From: Myxococcus sp. RHSTA-1-4
Lineage (GTDB): Bacteria; Myxococcota; Myxococcia; Myxococcales; Myxococcaceae
DNA length: 64,000 nucleotides
Assembly: GCF_020037125.1 (NCBI RefSeq)
Contig: NZ_JAIQDG010000029.1
Location: 62,001 to 126,000, forward strand
Direction: 5' to 3'
The translations under genes and the position numbers were made by a program. The first letter of the stretch is position 1; each line of letters starts with the position of its first letter. Of this stretch, positions 21,082 through 30,818 are shown one piece after another. The notes under the pieces are model-generated. The model was not told the DNA's origin and did not search any database. It saw only the letters and a list, made by a program, of their open reading frames with translations.

Positions 21082-23907
21082 ATGGCGACGAGGAAGAGCA
21101 GCGAGGACCAGGAGCGGCTCATCGACCGCGACCTCACGGCGCTGGCCCGCGAGGGCAAGCTGCCGGCCGCGCACGGGGTGGATGCCGCCGTGACGGAGGT
21201 GCTCGGCCTGCTGACGCGGGGCGGCAAGCACCCGCTGCTGGCGGGGGAGCCCGGTGTGGGCAAGAGCGCGCTCGTGCAGGAGGTGGCGCGCCGCATCGCG
21301 GAGGGGCGCGTGGACGCCGAGCTGGCCCAGGGCCGGCTGGTGGAGGTGTCCGTCGCCAACATCCTCGCGCGCAGCACCCAGCGCCAGGCGGCGGAGAGCT
21401 TCGAGGAGCTGCTCGCGCACCTGGGCCGGCACTCCTGCCCCATCATCTACATCCGGGATTTGCCGGCGGCCCTCGGAGGGCCCCTGGCCCCGGTGGCCGT
21501 GCGCGCGCTGCGCACCGGCGGCCTGCGCTTCATCTTCGAGACGGAGCCCAAGCGCGTGCAGGAGCTGCTGCGCTCGGACGAGGCGCTGGCCGAGCGGCTC
21601 CACCTGCTGCCCCTCCACGAGCCGCCGCTGGACAAGGCGCGCTGGGTGCTGGGCCGGGTGGCCGAGGAGCTGGAGAAGGAGCTGCGGCTGCCCATCGACC
21701 CGGCCGCGTGCGACCTGGCCCTGCGCCTGTCGTCCAAGTTCCTGCTGGCGCAGCGGATGCCGCGCAAGGCGATAGAGCTGCTCAAGGAGACGGCGGCGGA
21801 GGCCGCGGGCGCGGCCAAGGACCATGTGGGCCCCGAGGACGTGCTCACCCGCTTCTGCGCCGCCACGCGCCTGCCGCGCTTCGTGGTGGACGACGCGATG
21901 CCGCTGGATTTGGAGGAGACGGAGCGCTTCTTCGGCGAGCGGCTGCTGGGCCAGACGGACGCGGTGGCCGCGGTGCTGCGCTCGGTGGCGCTCTTGAAGG
22001 CGGGGCTGAACGACCCGCGCCGGCCGCTGGGCGTGTTCCTCTTCGCGGGCCCCACGGGCGTGGGCAAGACGCAGCTCGCGAAGCTGCTGGCGGAGTACCT
22101 CTTCGGCTCGGCGGACAGGCTGGTGCGCCTGAACATGGCGGACTACCCCAACGACGGCGACGAGAGCGTCCCGTTCGGCGCGGCGTGGGCCCCCGCCCTG
22201 GAGACGCGGCGCGGAGAGCTGAGCGCGCTCCTGGACGGCAAGGTGTTCACCGTGCTGCTGCTCGACGAGTTCGAGAAGGCGGCGCGCAGCGTGCACGACC
22301 GCTTCCTCCAGCTCTTCGACGAGGGCACCTTCGTCAACGGGGCCGGGGAGACGGTGTCGTGCAACAACACGCTCATCGTCGCCACCTCCAACGTGGGCGC
22401 GGAGGTGTACCGCGAGTCCGGCCTGGGCTTCGTGGGGCACAAGCGCGCGGAGGAGATGGTGATGGAGGTGGACCGCCGCATCGGCGAGGCCTTCCGTCCG
22501 GAGTTCCTCAACCGCTTCGACGCCATCTGCCACTTCCGGCCGCTGTCCAAGGTGGACATCCGCAAGATTGCCCAGCGCGAGGTGGGCCGCGTGCTGGAGC
22601 GCGAGGGCATCCGCGCGCGCTCGCTGGACGTGGAGGTGACGCCGCAGGTGGTGGACCTGCTGGTGGAGCGTGGCTACTCGCCGCAGTTCGGCGCGCGCTA
22701 CCTGCAGCGTGAAATCGAGAAGACGCTCACCGCGGCGCTGGCGGTGGAGATTGCGCGCAAGCCGCTGCCTCCGGGCACGCCGGTGCGGGTGGAGGCACGG
22801 CCCGGGGGCCGGGTGGTGGCGGTGGCCGAGCCGGCGCTGCCGCCTCCGTCGCCCACCGCGCAGCTCCTCCTGCCGTCCGCGCGCGCGGCCCCGGTGAAGC
22901 GGCGGCTGGACCGCAAGTCGCTCCTGTTCGAGATGGACCGGCTGGTGGGCAAGACGCGGGCGCTGGCGGCCTCGGCGGGCCGGCCGGAGCTGGAGCAGCG
23001 GCGCGCGTCGCTGCTGGCGGAGACGCAGGCGCCCAACCTCTGGGACGACCCCACGCGCGCGGCGGAGGTCATCCGGGCCTTCCGCACGGTGGAGGCCCAC
23101 ATCAACGAGATGGACCGGCTGGAGGCCGCGTGCCTCTTCGCGCGGCGGCTGGTGCGCGAGGCGAAGAACGAGGTGCAGCTCGCCTCCGCGGCGAAGCAGG
23201 TGGAGGACGTGGCGCGCGAGGTGCAGATGGCCGAGGCGCTCAACGCGTCCGGTGCCACGACGCAAGACAACGAGGCGCTGGTGGACATCTGCGCCAGCGA
23301 CTCGGCGGAGACGCAGGAGGCCTGGGTGCAGGAGCTGGCCACCATGTACCTGGGCTGGGCGCAGCGGCGCGGCTACGAGGCGGTGGCGGTGGCCGAGGCG
23401 GAGGAGCCCGCGCGCGTGGTGGTGCGAATCGCCGGCCCGGGCGCGTACGGCTTCCTCGCGGGCGAGGCGGGCATGCACCGGCGCCTGGAGGACGAGAAGC
23501 GCCAGCGCGCCTACGTGCGCGTGCACCGCGGCGGCGCGCTGCCGGCGGAGGACCTGGAGCTGCTGGACGTGCAGGGCCGGCCGGTGAAGGCCCACGAGGG
23601 CGCCTACCTGCAGCGCGTGCGCACCGAGGTGACGGTGAAGGACGAGTCCACCGGGCGCGTGCTCACCCTCACCGGCGCGGGCGAGCTGGACGAGCTGAAG
23701 GACATCGCCGCTCGCGTGGTGTCCGGGCAGGCGGGCGCCACGGACGAGGCGCGGCGCTACTACGTGGGCCGTGGAGCCCGGGTGGAGGACCCGCGCACCG
23801 GCGCCGGCACCCCGCGCGTGAAGGACGTGATGCGCGGCGAGCTGGACGTCTTCATCGCCGCGTGGATTTCCCGCCCGCCCGCGGACCCTCCCGCCACGGG
23901 GAGCTGA
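21082..23907 (+). CDS. ClpB-like double AAA+ ATPase fused to a GGQ-less release-factor-like domain
   Basis: The ATG at 21082 gives 941 residues. D1 (~35-285) has Walker A GEPGVGKS (~56), but its Walker B reads YIRDL, without the catalytic Glu. D2 (~290-620) is intact: GPTGVGKT (~324), LLLDEFEKA (~393), TSNVG sensor, and a ClpB-type D2-small domain (FRPEFLNRFDAI...FGARYLQREIEKTL). Residues ~610-935 resemble peptide-chain release factor RF2: APNLWDDP helical start (~653), MYLGWAQRRGYE (~755), GPGAYGFLAGEAGMHR (~785). At the GGQ position it reads AHEGAYLQRV (~836), so peptidyl-tRNA hydrolysis should be lost while ribosome binding could persist. There is no Clp N-domain. A ribosome-directed unfoldase is the natural inference. 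Confidence 0.88.
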   Translation: MATRKSSEDQERLIDRDLTALAREGKLPAAHGVDAAVTEVLGLLTRGGKHPLLAGEPGVGKSALVQEVARRIAEGRVDAELAQGRLVEVSVANILARSTQRQAAESFEELLAHLGRHSCPIIYIRDLPAALGGPLAPVAVRALRTGGLRFIFETEPKRVQELLRSDEALAERLHLLPLHEPPLDKARWVLGRVAEELEKELRLPIDPAACDLALRLSSKFLLAQRMPRKAIELLKETAAEAAGAAKDHVGPEDVLTRFCAATRLPRFVVDDAMPLDLEETERFFGERLLGQTDAVAAVLRSVALLKAGLNDPRRPLGVFLFAGPTGVGKTQLAKLLAEYLFGSADRLVRLNMADYPNDGDESVPFGAAWAPALETRRGELSALLDGKVFTVLLLDEFEKAARSVHDRFLQLFDEGTFVNGAGETVSCNNTLIVATSNVGAEVYRESGLGFVGHKRAEEMVMEVDRRIGEAFRPEFLNRFDAICHFRPLSKVDIRKIAQREVGRVLEREGIRARSLDVEVTPQVVDLLVERGYSPQFGARYLQREIEKTLTAALAVEIARKPLPPGTPVRVEARPGGRVVAVAEPALPPPSPTAQLLLPSARAAPVKRRLDRKSLLFEMDRLVGKTRALAASAGRPELEQRRASLLAETQAPNLWDDPTRAAEVIRAFRTVEAHINEMDRLEAACLFARRLVREAKNEVQLASAAKQVEDVAREVQMAEALNASGATTQDNEALVDICASDSAETQEAWVQELATMYLGWAQRRGYEAVAVAEAEEPARVVVRIAGPGAYGFLAGEAGMHRRLEDEKRQRAYVRVHRGGALPAEDLELLDVQGRPVKAHEGAYLQRVRTEVTVKDESTGRVLTLTGAGELDELKDIAARVVSGQAGATDEARRYYVGRGARVEDPRTGAGTPRVKDVMRGELDVFIAAWISRPPADPPATGS

Positions 23908-23909
23908 AA

Positions 23910-23937
23910 GGGCGGGAGCCACGTGGGGCCCCCGCCC
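23910..23937. terminator. Bidirectional hairpin between convergent genes
   Basis: GGGCGGG (23910-23916) pairs with CCCGCCC (23931-23937). It sits between the AAA+ fusion gene and the convergent CARDB-like gene. Confidence 0.65.
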
Positions 23938-23955
23938 TCGGCGGGTGAAGCGCTG

Positions 23956-26900
23956 CTACCAGGTCAGCTCGAGCGCGAAGTCCGCCCGGGCGTTGTTGTC
24001 CTCACGCAGCTCATGCTCCGACTGGTACGCGTCCACGATGGCGCCCAGGTAGAACGACCCGACGTTCGGTGCCGCGGGCGGCCGGTAGGCCGGCGCCTGC
24101 ACGCTGAGCGTCACGCACTGCCCCGCCGCCAGCGGGCTCACCTGCACCGAGCCCACCGGCTGCTGGTCCATGGGCATGGGGCCCGGGCCCGGGGGCGTGA
24201 GCGTGGTGTCCATGGAGATGTACAACGCCATGTAGGGCTGGTTGTAGGAGTACTCGGTGCCCTGGTTGCACACCTCCACGGTAGCGGTGAAGGTGTCGCC
24301 CTCACGCACGGTGGCGGGGGCGCTCAACTGCTTCACCACCAGGTCGGCGCGGTTGCCCACGCCCATCAGGCCGCTGACGAAGACGTTGTTGTCCTCGCGC
24401 AGCTCCTGCTCCGACTGGTACGCGTCCACGATGGCGGCCAGGTAGTAGGCGCCGTCGCCCTGCGCGCCGGGAGGCGGATGCGCCGTGGCCTGCACGGGGA
24501 GCGTCTCACACTGCCCCGGGGCGAGCGGGCCCACCTGCACCGCCCCCACCATCCGCTGGTCCATGGGCATGGGGCCCGGGCCCGGAAGGGTGAGCGTGGC
24601 ATCCATGGACAGGTACAGCTCCACCTGCGTGTTGCCGTACATGGAGCCAGGCTCCGTGCCCTGGTTGCACACCTTGACGGTGGCAGTGAAGGCGTCACCG
24701 GGCCGCACGCTGACGGGCCCGCCCACCTCCGTCACCACCAGGTCCGAGCGGTAGCCCACGCCCACCTGACCACCCACGGTGCTGTTGTTGTCCTCGCGCA
24801 GCTCCTGCTCGGACTGGAACGCGTCCACGATGGCGCCCAGGTAGTAGGCGCCGTCGCCCTGCGCGTCGGGAGGCAGGTTCGCGTTCACATTCACATCCTG
24901 GGTCACGCACTGTCCCGCATTCAGCGACGGCAGCGACAGAACGCCGATGGGCGCCTGATCCGTGGGCATCGGCATGCCCGGACCCGACATGACCGGAGCG
25001 GTGAGCGTGGTGTCCATGGACAGGTACAGCGCCACCTGAGGCGGGTTGTAGGTGTACTCGGTGCCCTGGTTGCACACCGTCACCGTGGCGGTGAACGGGT
25101 CGCCGCCGCGCACGCTGGCGGGCCCGCTCAGCTCCGTCACCACCAGGTCAGCGCGGTAGCCCACGCCCATCAGGCCTCCCACGGTGCTGTTGTTGTCCTC
25201 GCGCAGCTCGTACTCGGACTGGTACGCGTCCACGATGGCGCCCAGGTAGTAGGCGCCGTCGCCCTGCGCGTCGGGAGGCAGGTTCGCGTTGACGTTCGTG
25301 CTCCGCGTCACGCACTGCCCCTCGCTCAGTGTCGGCAGGCTCACGACGCCAATCGGCCGCTGGTCCGTGGGCATCGGCATGCCCGGGCCCGACATGACTG
25401 GAGCCGTCAGCGTGGCGTCCATGGACAGGTACAGCTCCACCTGAGGTTGGTTGAAGGTGGCCGACGTGCCCTGGTTGCACACCGTCACCGTGGCGGTGAA
25501 CGAGTCGCCGCCGCGCACGCTGGCGGGCCCGCTCAGCTCCGTCACCACCAGGTCGGAGCTGGTGCCCACGCCCATCAGGCCGCTGATGAAGGTGTTGTTG
25601 TCCTCACGCAGCTCCTGCTCGGCCTGGTACGCGTCCACGATGGCACCCAGGTAGTAGGCGCCGTCGCCCTGCGCGTCGGGAGGCAGGTACGCATTGACGT
25701 TCGCGCTCCGCGTCACGCACTGCCCCACGCTCAGCGGCGGCAGGCTCACGATGCCAATCGGCCGCTGGTCCGTGGGCATCGGCATGCCCGGGCCCGACAT
25801 GACCGGCGCCGTCAGCGTGGTGTCCATGGACAGGTACAGCTCCACCTGCGACTGGCTGTAGGTGGTCGTCGTGCCCTGGTTGCACACCGTCACGGTGGCG
25901 GTGAAGGCGTCACCGGGCCGCACACTGACCGGACCCGACAGCTTCGTCACCACCAGGTCGGAGCGGTTGCCCACGCCCATCAGGCCGCTGATGAACGCGT
26001 TGTTGTCCTCACGCAGCTCCTGCACCGACTGGTAGGGGTCCACGATGGCACCCAGATAGAAGGAGCCGCCTCCCGTGGCATCCGGCGGCATGTTCGCCGT
26101 GACATTCACATCGCGAGACAGACACTGCCCCACGTTCAGGGAGGGAAGCTGCACGGCGCCAATCGGCCGCTGGTCCGTGGGCATCGGCATGCCCGGGCCC
26201 GGCATGAGCGGACCGGTGAGCGTGGTGTCCATGGACAGATACAGCTCCACGAAGGGCTGCTCGTAGGCGCGCTCGGTGCCCTGGTTGCACACCGTCACGG
26301 TGGCGGTGAAGGCGTCACCGGGCCCCACACTGGCCGGACCCGACAGCTTCGTCACCACCAGGTCAGAGCGGTTGCCCACGCCCATCAGGCCGCTGATGAA
26401 CGCGTTGTTGTCCTCGCGCAGCTCCTGCTCGGACTGGAACGCGTCCACGATGGCGCCCAGGTAGTAGGCGCCATCACCCTGTGCATCGGGAGGCAGGTAC
26501 GCATTGAAGCTCGCGCTCTGCGTCACGCACTGGCCCGCGCTCAGCGGCGGCAGATTCACGGCGCCAATCATCCGCTGGTCCGTGGGCATCGGCATGCCCG
26601 GGCCCGACATGACCGGCGCCGTCAGCGTGGTGTCCATGGACAGGTACAGCGCCACCTGAGGCGGGTTGTAGGTGTACTCCGTGCCCTGGTTGCACACCGT
26701 CACCTTCGCCGTGAAGGAGTCACCGCCGCGCACGCTGACCGGTGCCGTCACCGCCGTCACCACCAGGTCGGCGCGGTTGCCCACGCCCATCAGGCCACCC
26801 ACGAAGGCGTTGTTGTCCTCGCGCAGCTCCTGCTCGGACTGATACGGGTCCACGATGGCGCCCAGGTAGAAGGCACCGTCGCTCCCGCCGGACACCGGCG

Positions 26901-28539
26901 GCGTCTGCGCATAGGCGTTCACGCTCCGGGTCACGCACTGCCCCGCGCTCAGGGTGGGAAGCTGCACGGAACCAATCATCCGCTGGTCGCCAGGCATCGG
27001 CGCGCCCGGGCCCGACATGGACGGAGCCGTGAGCGTGGTGTCCGTGGACAGGTACAGCTCCACATGAGGATTGCTGTACCCACCGTTGGAGACCGTGCCC
27101 TGGTTGCACACCGTCACGGTGGCGGTGAAGGCATCACCGGGCCGCACGTTGGCGGGCCCGCTCACCCGCGTCACCACCAGGTCGGAGCGGTAGCCCACGC
27201 CCATCAGGCCGGACACGTGGGCGTTGTTGTCCTCGCGCAGCTCCAGCTCCGAGGAGTAGGGGTCCACGATGGCGCCCAGGAAGTACGCCCCATCACCCTG
27301 CGCGTCCTGCGGCAGCCAGGCGGACACCTGCGCGCTCTGCGTCACGCACTGGCCCGCGCCCAGCGGGGGCATGGACACCTGGCCAATCATCCGCTGGTCC
27401 GTGGGCATCGGCGCGCCCGGAGGCATCGGCGTGAGGTCGCCGTCCATGGAGAGGTACAGCTCCACGATGGACGAGTTGTAGCTGGACTCCGTGCCCTGGT
27501 TGCACACCGTCACGGTGCTCGTGAAGGGCTCACCGTGCTGCGCGCTGGCGGGCCCGCTCACCTGCGTCACCACCAGGTCCGCGCGGTAGCCCACGCCCAT
27601 CAAGCCGGACACGTGGGCGTTGTTGTCCTCGCGCAGCTCCTGCTCGGACTGGGACGGGTCCACGATGGCGCCCAGGTAGTAGGCGCCGTCACCCTGCGCA
27701 TCGGGAGGCGGATACGCGTTGACGTTCGCGCTCCGCGTCACGCACTGGCCCGCGCTCAGCGGCGGCAGATTCACGATGCCAATCGGCCGCTGGTCCGTGG
27801 GCATCGGCGTGCCCGGGGGTGGAGGCATCGGCGTGAGGCTGTCGTCCATGGAGAGGTACAGCTCCACGGAGGGCGGGTTGTAGGTGTACTCGGTGCCCTG
27901 GTTGCACACCGTCACCGTGGCGGTGAAGGCGTCACCGGGCCGCACGCTGGCCGGGCCCTTCACCTCCGTCACCACGAGGTCGGAGCGGTAGCCCACGCCC
28001 ATCAGCCCGGACACGTAGGCGTTGTTGGTCTCATCCGCCTCGGTCAGCGCCTGGAAGGCATCGACGATGGCACCCAGGTGGTAGGCGCCTTCACCCTGCG
28101 CGTCCGGGGGCAGGGACGCGTAGGCGTTCACGCTCCGAATCACGCACTGCCCCGGGTCCAGCGGGGGCACGTCCACGGAGCCGACCAACTGCTGGTCCGT
28201 CGGAGGGGGCGTGCCGCCTCCCGGCATCGACAGGCTGGTGTCCGTGGAGAGGTACAGCTCCAGCCAGGGCCAGTTGTAATACGTGGTCGCGGGGTCCGAG
28301 CCCTGGTTGCACACCTTCACGTCAGCCGTGAAGGCGTCACCGGTCCGGACGCTCCGGGGCGCGGATATCTCCGTCACCACCAGGTCCGGGCCGGGCTGCA
28401 AGGCGCTCGACCGCGTCTGCACCTGAGGCCGGGTGTCCTCGGGAGGGGGGCTCGCTACGCCTCCACACCCGGTTCCCGCGAACAATCCCATGACCAGCCA
28501 CAATGGCGTGGTTCTCGCTACACGTTGCTGCCTATTCAT
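23956..28539 (-). CDS. Giant lipoprotein with 11 CARDB-like repeats
   Basis: The 1527-residue product has a lipoprotein signal (lipobox AGTGC) and a short Pro/Thr-rich linker. Eleven tandem copies of a ~130-residue module follow. Each begins DLVV, then a beta sandwich with VCNQGT, ELYLSMD, GQCV, GAIVD and a REDNN-x(4)-GLMGVG end. This fits CARDB-type adhesion modules. The two Cys per repeat (VCNQ and GQCV) can form a disulfide. Repeats 2-9 are very alike at DNA level, so copy number may vary between strains. Start at 28539 follows GGGAG and gives the signal peptide. It is probably a surface adhesin. Confidence 0.88.
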   Translation of the reverse strand: MNRQQRVARTTPLWLVMGLFAGTGCGGVASPPPEDTRPQVQTRSSALQPGPDLVVTEISAPRSVRTGDAFTADVKVCNQGSDPATTYYNWPWLELYLSTDTSLSMPGGGTPPPTDQQLVGSVDVPPLDPGQCVIRSVNAYASLPPDAQGEGAYHLGAIVDAFQALTEADETNNAYVSGLMGVGYRSDLVVTEVKGPASVRPGDAFTATVTVCNQGTEYTYNPPSVELYLSMDDSLTPMPPPPGTPMPTDQRPIGIVNLPPLSAGQCVTRSANVNAYPPPDAQGDGAYYLGAIVDPSQSEQELREDNNAHVSGLMGVGYRADLVVTQVSGPASAQHGEPFTSTVTVCNQGTESSYNSSIVELYLSMDGDLTPMPPGAPMPTDQRMIGQVSMPPLGAGQCVTQSAQVSAWLPQDAQGDGAYFLGAIVDPYSSELELREDNNAHVSGLMGVGYRSDLVVTRVSGPANVRPGDAFTATVTVCNQGTVSNGGYSNPHVELYLSTDTTLTAPSMSGPGAPMPGDQRMIGSVQLPTLSAGQCVTRSVNAYAQTPPVSGGSDGAFYLGAIVDPYQSEQELREDNNAFVGGLMGVGNRADLVVTAVTAPVSVRGGDSFTAKVTVCNQGTEYTYNPPQVALYLSMDTTLTAPVMSGPGMPMPTDQRMIGAVNLPPLSAGQCVTQSASFNAYLPPDAQGDGAYYLGAIVDAFQSEQELREDNNAFISGLMGVGNRSDLVVTKLSGPASVGPGDAFTATVTVCNQGTERAYEQPFVELYLSMDTTLTGPLMPGPGMPMPTDQRPIGAVQLPSLNVGQCLSRDVNVTANMPPDATGGGSFYLGAIVDPYQSVQELREDNNAFISGLMGVGNRSDLVVTKLSGPVSVRPGDAFTATVTVCNQGTTTTYSQSQVELYLSMDTTLTAPVMSGPGMPMPTDQRPIGIVSLPPLSVGQCVTRSANVNAYLPPDAQGDGAYYLGAIVDAYQAEQELREDNNTFISGLMGVGTSSDLVVTELSGPASVRGGDSFTATVTVCNQGTSATFNQPQVELYLSMDATLTAPVMSGPGMPMPTDQRPIGVVSLPTLSEGQCVTRSTNVNANLPPDAQGDGAYYLGAIVDAYQSEYELREDNNSTVGGLMGVGYRADLVVTELSGPASVRGGDPFTATVTVCNQGTEYTYNPPQVALYLSMDTTLTAPVMSGPGMPMPTDQAPIGVLSLPSLNAGQCVTQDVNVNANLPPDAQGDGAYYLGAIVDAFQSEQELREDNNSTVGGQVGVGYRSDLVVTEVGGPVSVRPGDAFTATVKVCNQGTEPGSMYGNTQVELYLSMDATLTLPGPGPMPMDQRMVGAVQVGPLAPGQCETLPVQATAHPPPGAQGDGAYYLAAIVDAYQSEQELREDNNVFVSGLMGVGNRADLVVKQLSAPATVREGDTFTATVEVCNQGTEYSYNQPYMALYISMDTTLTPPGPGPMPMDQQPVGSVQVSPLAAGQCVTLSVQAPAYRPPAAPNVGSFYLGAIVDAYQSEHELREDNNARADFALELTW

Positions 28540-28776
28540 GGAGTCTCCCGCTGCGGCGTCCTTCTGGGCACGCCGACAGCGGCGGGCCCTCACTGCGGAC
28601 GCACGCTTAAGCTCCTAGCAGGCAGACTGAAAGTCAGAGAAGCACGCACCGGGTATGACTCACAGGCGTGCTTCGGACCGCATGCACGAAGGGTGGGTCC
28701 CGAAAGACGACAGCCCATTCGTGGCAGCGCATAGCGGCGAAATCCGTCACATGGCACATGCCGGTGACAAATTGTG
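28540..28776. other. Intergenic region
   Basis: About 240 bases of noticeably lower GC lie upstream of the giant lipoprotein gene, so its promoter should be here. No clear promoter pair, RNA or repeat is seen. Confidence 0.4.
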
Positions 28777-29349
28777 TCAGCGGCTCATGCCAGCCACCCT
28801 GGTTGGTGGGCTCTGGCGAGGGCCTGAGACCATCGCTCGGACGAACTGACGGGCGCTTTGCGGGAAGGGTCCGCGCGCCAGTTCCGCTCCGGCAGGGTCG
28901 AGCACCTTGGCGACGACCTGCTTGAAACCCTTCTGCAGGCCCATGGACTCGTGCGGCTCACCCTTGGAGTCCGCGACCATGAAGAGCGACGTCTCCAGCT
29001 CCGGCGGGGGCGCCTCGCCGTGCTGGCGGAACACGTCTCGCATGAGGTCGAGCGACTCCTGGTGGCTCTTGCGAATCTCCCCCTTCGCCATGCCCTTGAA
29101 GAGGCCGGGCACGTCCCGCAGGTCCACGTGCACCACCACGATGGGCTTCTCCTTCCGCACGTCGTAGATGAAGTCGTAGACGTGCTGGCGCAGCTCGTCG
29201 CGGGTGCCCTTGTTGGCGTACAGGACGACGGTCGGCCGCCCCTCCCCGATGGGGATTTCCCTGCCGAAGACGTCCTTGTTCTCGGCGGCGTGGGCCGGGA
29301 TGGCCCCCAGCAGACCCAGCAGACATGCGAGCGCGGCGATTTTCCTCAT
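28777..29349 (-). CDS. Secreted protein with thioredoxin-like appearance
   Basis: The 190-residue product has a clear signal peptide (IAALACLLGLLGAIPAHAA). The mature sequence (PTVVLYANKGTRDELRQHVYDFIYD, PIVVVHVDLRDVPGL, LFMVADSKGEPHESMGL) follows a beta-alpha-beta thioredoxin-like pattern but has no CxxC, so it is not a redox enzyme. Similar YtfJ-like periplasmic proteins have unknown roles. The upstream spacer to the divergent deacetylase is 217 bp. Confidence 0.72.
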   Translation of the reverse strand: MRKIAALACLLGLLGAIPAHAAENKDVFGREIPIGEGRPTVVLYANKGTRDELRQHVYDFIYDVRKEKPIVVVHVDLRDVPGLFKGMAKGEIRKSHQESLDLMRDVFRQHGEAPPPELETSLFMVADSKGEPHESMGLQKGFKQVVAKVLDPAGAELARGPFPQSARQFVRAMVSGPRQSPPTRVAGMSR

Positions 29350-29566
29350 TCAGCGTATCCCTTTCGTCACGTGCTTCCGGAGTCCTGTCCAACACGACCG
29401 GTCCCATGCGGAATCCCCAGCCATCGCCGGCGGGCCCCGGCGCACTCCCGTCCTCCATGCCAGGGTTCCCGCGCATGACTGCTTGATTGCCCGGCATCCC
29501 TGACCTCTGCTATCGCGCCCCCACCACGCCACATGAACGTGGCGTCAGGTCTGGAGGGGGTGCACC

Positions 29567-30781
29567 TTGACGACGTCGTTTAAGAATCTGAGAGGGATTG
29601 TCACGCTGCTGCTGATGGCGCTGGCAGTGCCCGCATCCGCGGCCAATCCGTTCGAGCAGGGGATGGTGACCATCACCCTGGATGACGGCTGGGCCACGCA
29701 GTACACGAAGGCGCGTCCGGCGCTCAATGCGCGCAACATCGACGCCACGTACGCGCTCATCAGCAACGCCCTCGCGCAGAGCTGGGGCGGCTACATGACG
29801 ACGGCCCAGGTGCGGACGCTCGTGGCCGAGGGCAATGACATCGCCAGCCACACGGCGACGCACCCGGACCTGACGACGGTGTCCGCCACCCAGCTCGCCT
29901 CCGAGCTGCAGGACTCCCAGGCGTGGCTGGTGAGCAACCTGAACCTGCCCGCGGTGCCGAACTTCGTCGTGCCCTACGGCCGCTATGACGCCAACGTGCT
30001 CACGGCCATCCGCCAGTCCTACGCCAGCAACCGCACGGTGAATGCGGGCCGCAACTTCCGCGACACGCTGATGTACGAGCTGCGCGCCAACGACGTGCAC
30101 CGCGCGGTGACGGTGAGCACCGTGCGCGGGTGGATTGACCAGGCCATCGCGGAGAAGAGCTGGCTCATCCTCGTGTTCCACGAGTTCGTCGACGGCACGC
30201 CGACGCGCGACACGCAGTACCGGACGTCCAACTTCACGGCCATCCTCGACTACATCCAGACCCGCGGCATCCAGACCGTCACCCTGGCCCAGGGCGCGGC
30301 GATGATGGAGGGGCGTACCGACCCGGACCCGGCGGCCGGCCTGCCCATCTACGTGGATGGCCTGGAGAGCGGCTTCGACAATTGGAGCTGGGCGACGCAC
30401 TCGCTCAGCGAGACGGGCGTGGTGCACGCGGGCTCCACGTCCATCAGCTTCGAGCCGGACGGGTGGGCGGGGCTCATGTTCCACCACTCGGGCGTGGACC
30501 TGTCCCTGTACCAGTCCGTCGAGCTGTGGGTGCACGGCGGCACCACGGGAGGCCAGGCCGTGCGGCTCGTGCTTCACGACGGCGGCCAGACGCTCGGAAG
30601 CATCGGACTGGACGCGGCGCTGGGCGGCCCCATCGCCGCGGGCACCTGGCAGAAGGTGACCATTCCCCTCGCCAACCTGGGCGTGACGTCGGGCACGCTG
30701 GTGGACCTGTACTTCCAGGACGACTCGGGCGCGGACCAGGGCACGGTGTACCTGGATGACATCACCCTGATTCCGCGCTGA
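29567..30781 (+). CDS. Secreted polysaccharide deacetylase with C-terminal carbohydrate-binding-like domain
   Basis: TTG start with a strong GGAGGGGG site. The signal peptide ends at VPASA. The NodB-type domain (~25-255) has MVTITLDDGW (metal and catalytic Asp), SHTATH (the H-x3-H metal site) and VPYGRYDANV. The last ~140 residues (VDGLESGFDNWSW... VYLDDITLIPR) form a beta-sandwich like those of carbohydrate-binding modules. It likely removes acetyl groups from an extracellular glycan, chitin or peptidoglycan, in prey or matrix. Product length is 404. Confidence 0.9.
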   Translation: MTTSFKNLRGIVTLLLMALAVPASAANPFEQGMVTITLDDGWATQYTKARPALNARNIDATYALISNALAQSWGGYMTTAQVRTLVAEGNDIASHTATHPDLTTVSATQLASELQDSQAWLVSNLNLPAVPNFVVPYGRYDANVLTAIRQSYASNRTVNAGRNFRDTLMYELRANDVHRAVTVSTVRGWIDQAIAEKSWLILVFHEFVDGTPTRDTQYRTSNFTAILDYIQTRGIQTVTLAQGAAMMEGRTDPDPAAGLPIYVDGLESGFDNWSWATHSLSETGVVHAGSTSISFEPDGWAGLMFHHSGVDLSLYQSVELWVHGGTTGGQAVRLVLHDGGQTLGSIGLDAALGGPIAAGTWQKVTIPLANLGVTSGTLVDLYFQDDSGADQGTVYLDDITLIPR

Positions 30782-30818
30782 GCCGCCGTGTGCGCCCGGG
30801 CTCCCCGCGCAATGGGGC

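Noticed and set aside
23923..28734. Plus-strand open frame of 1603 codons
   Set aside because: It is the antisense shadow of the CARDB-like repeats; the product is a meaningless His/Arg/Val repeat, while the minus strand has a signal peptide and real domains.
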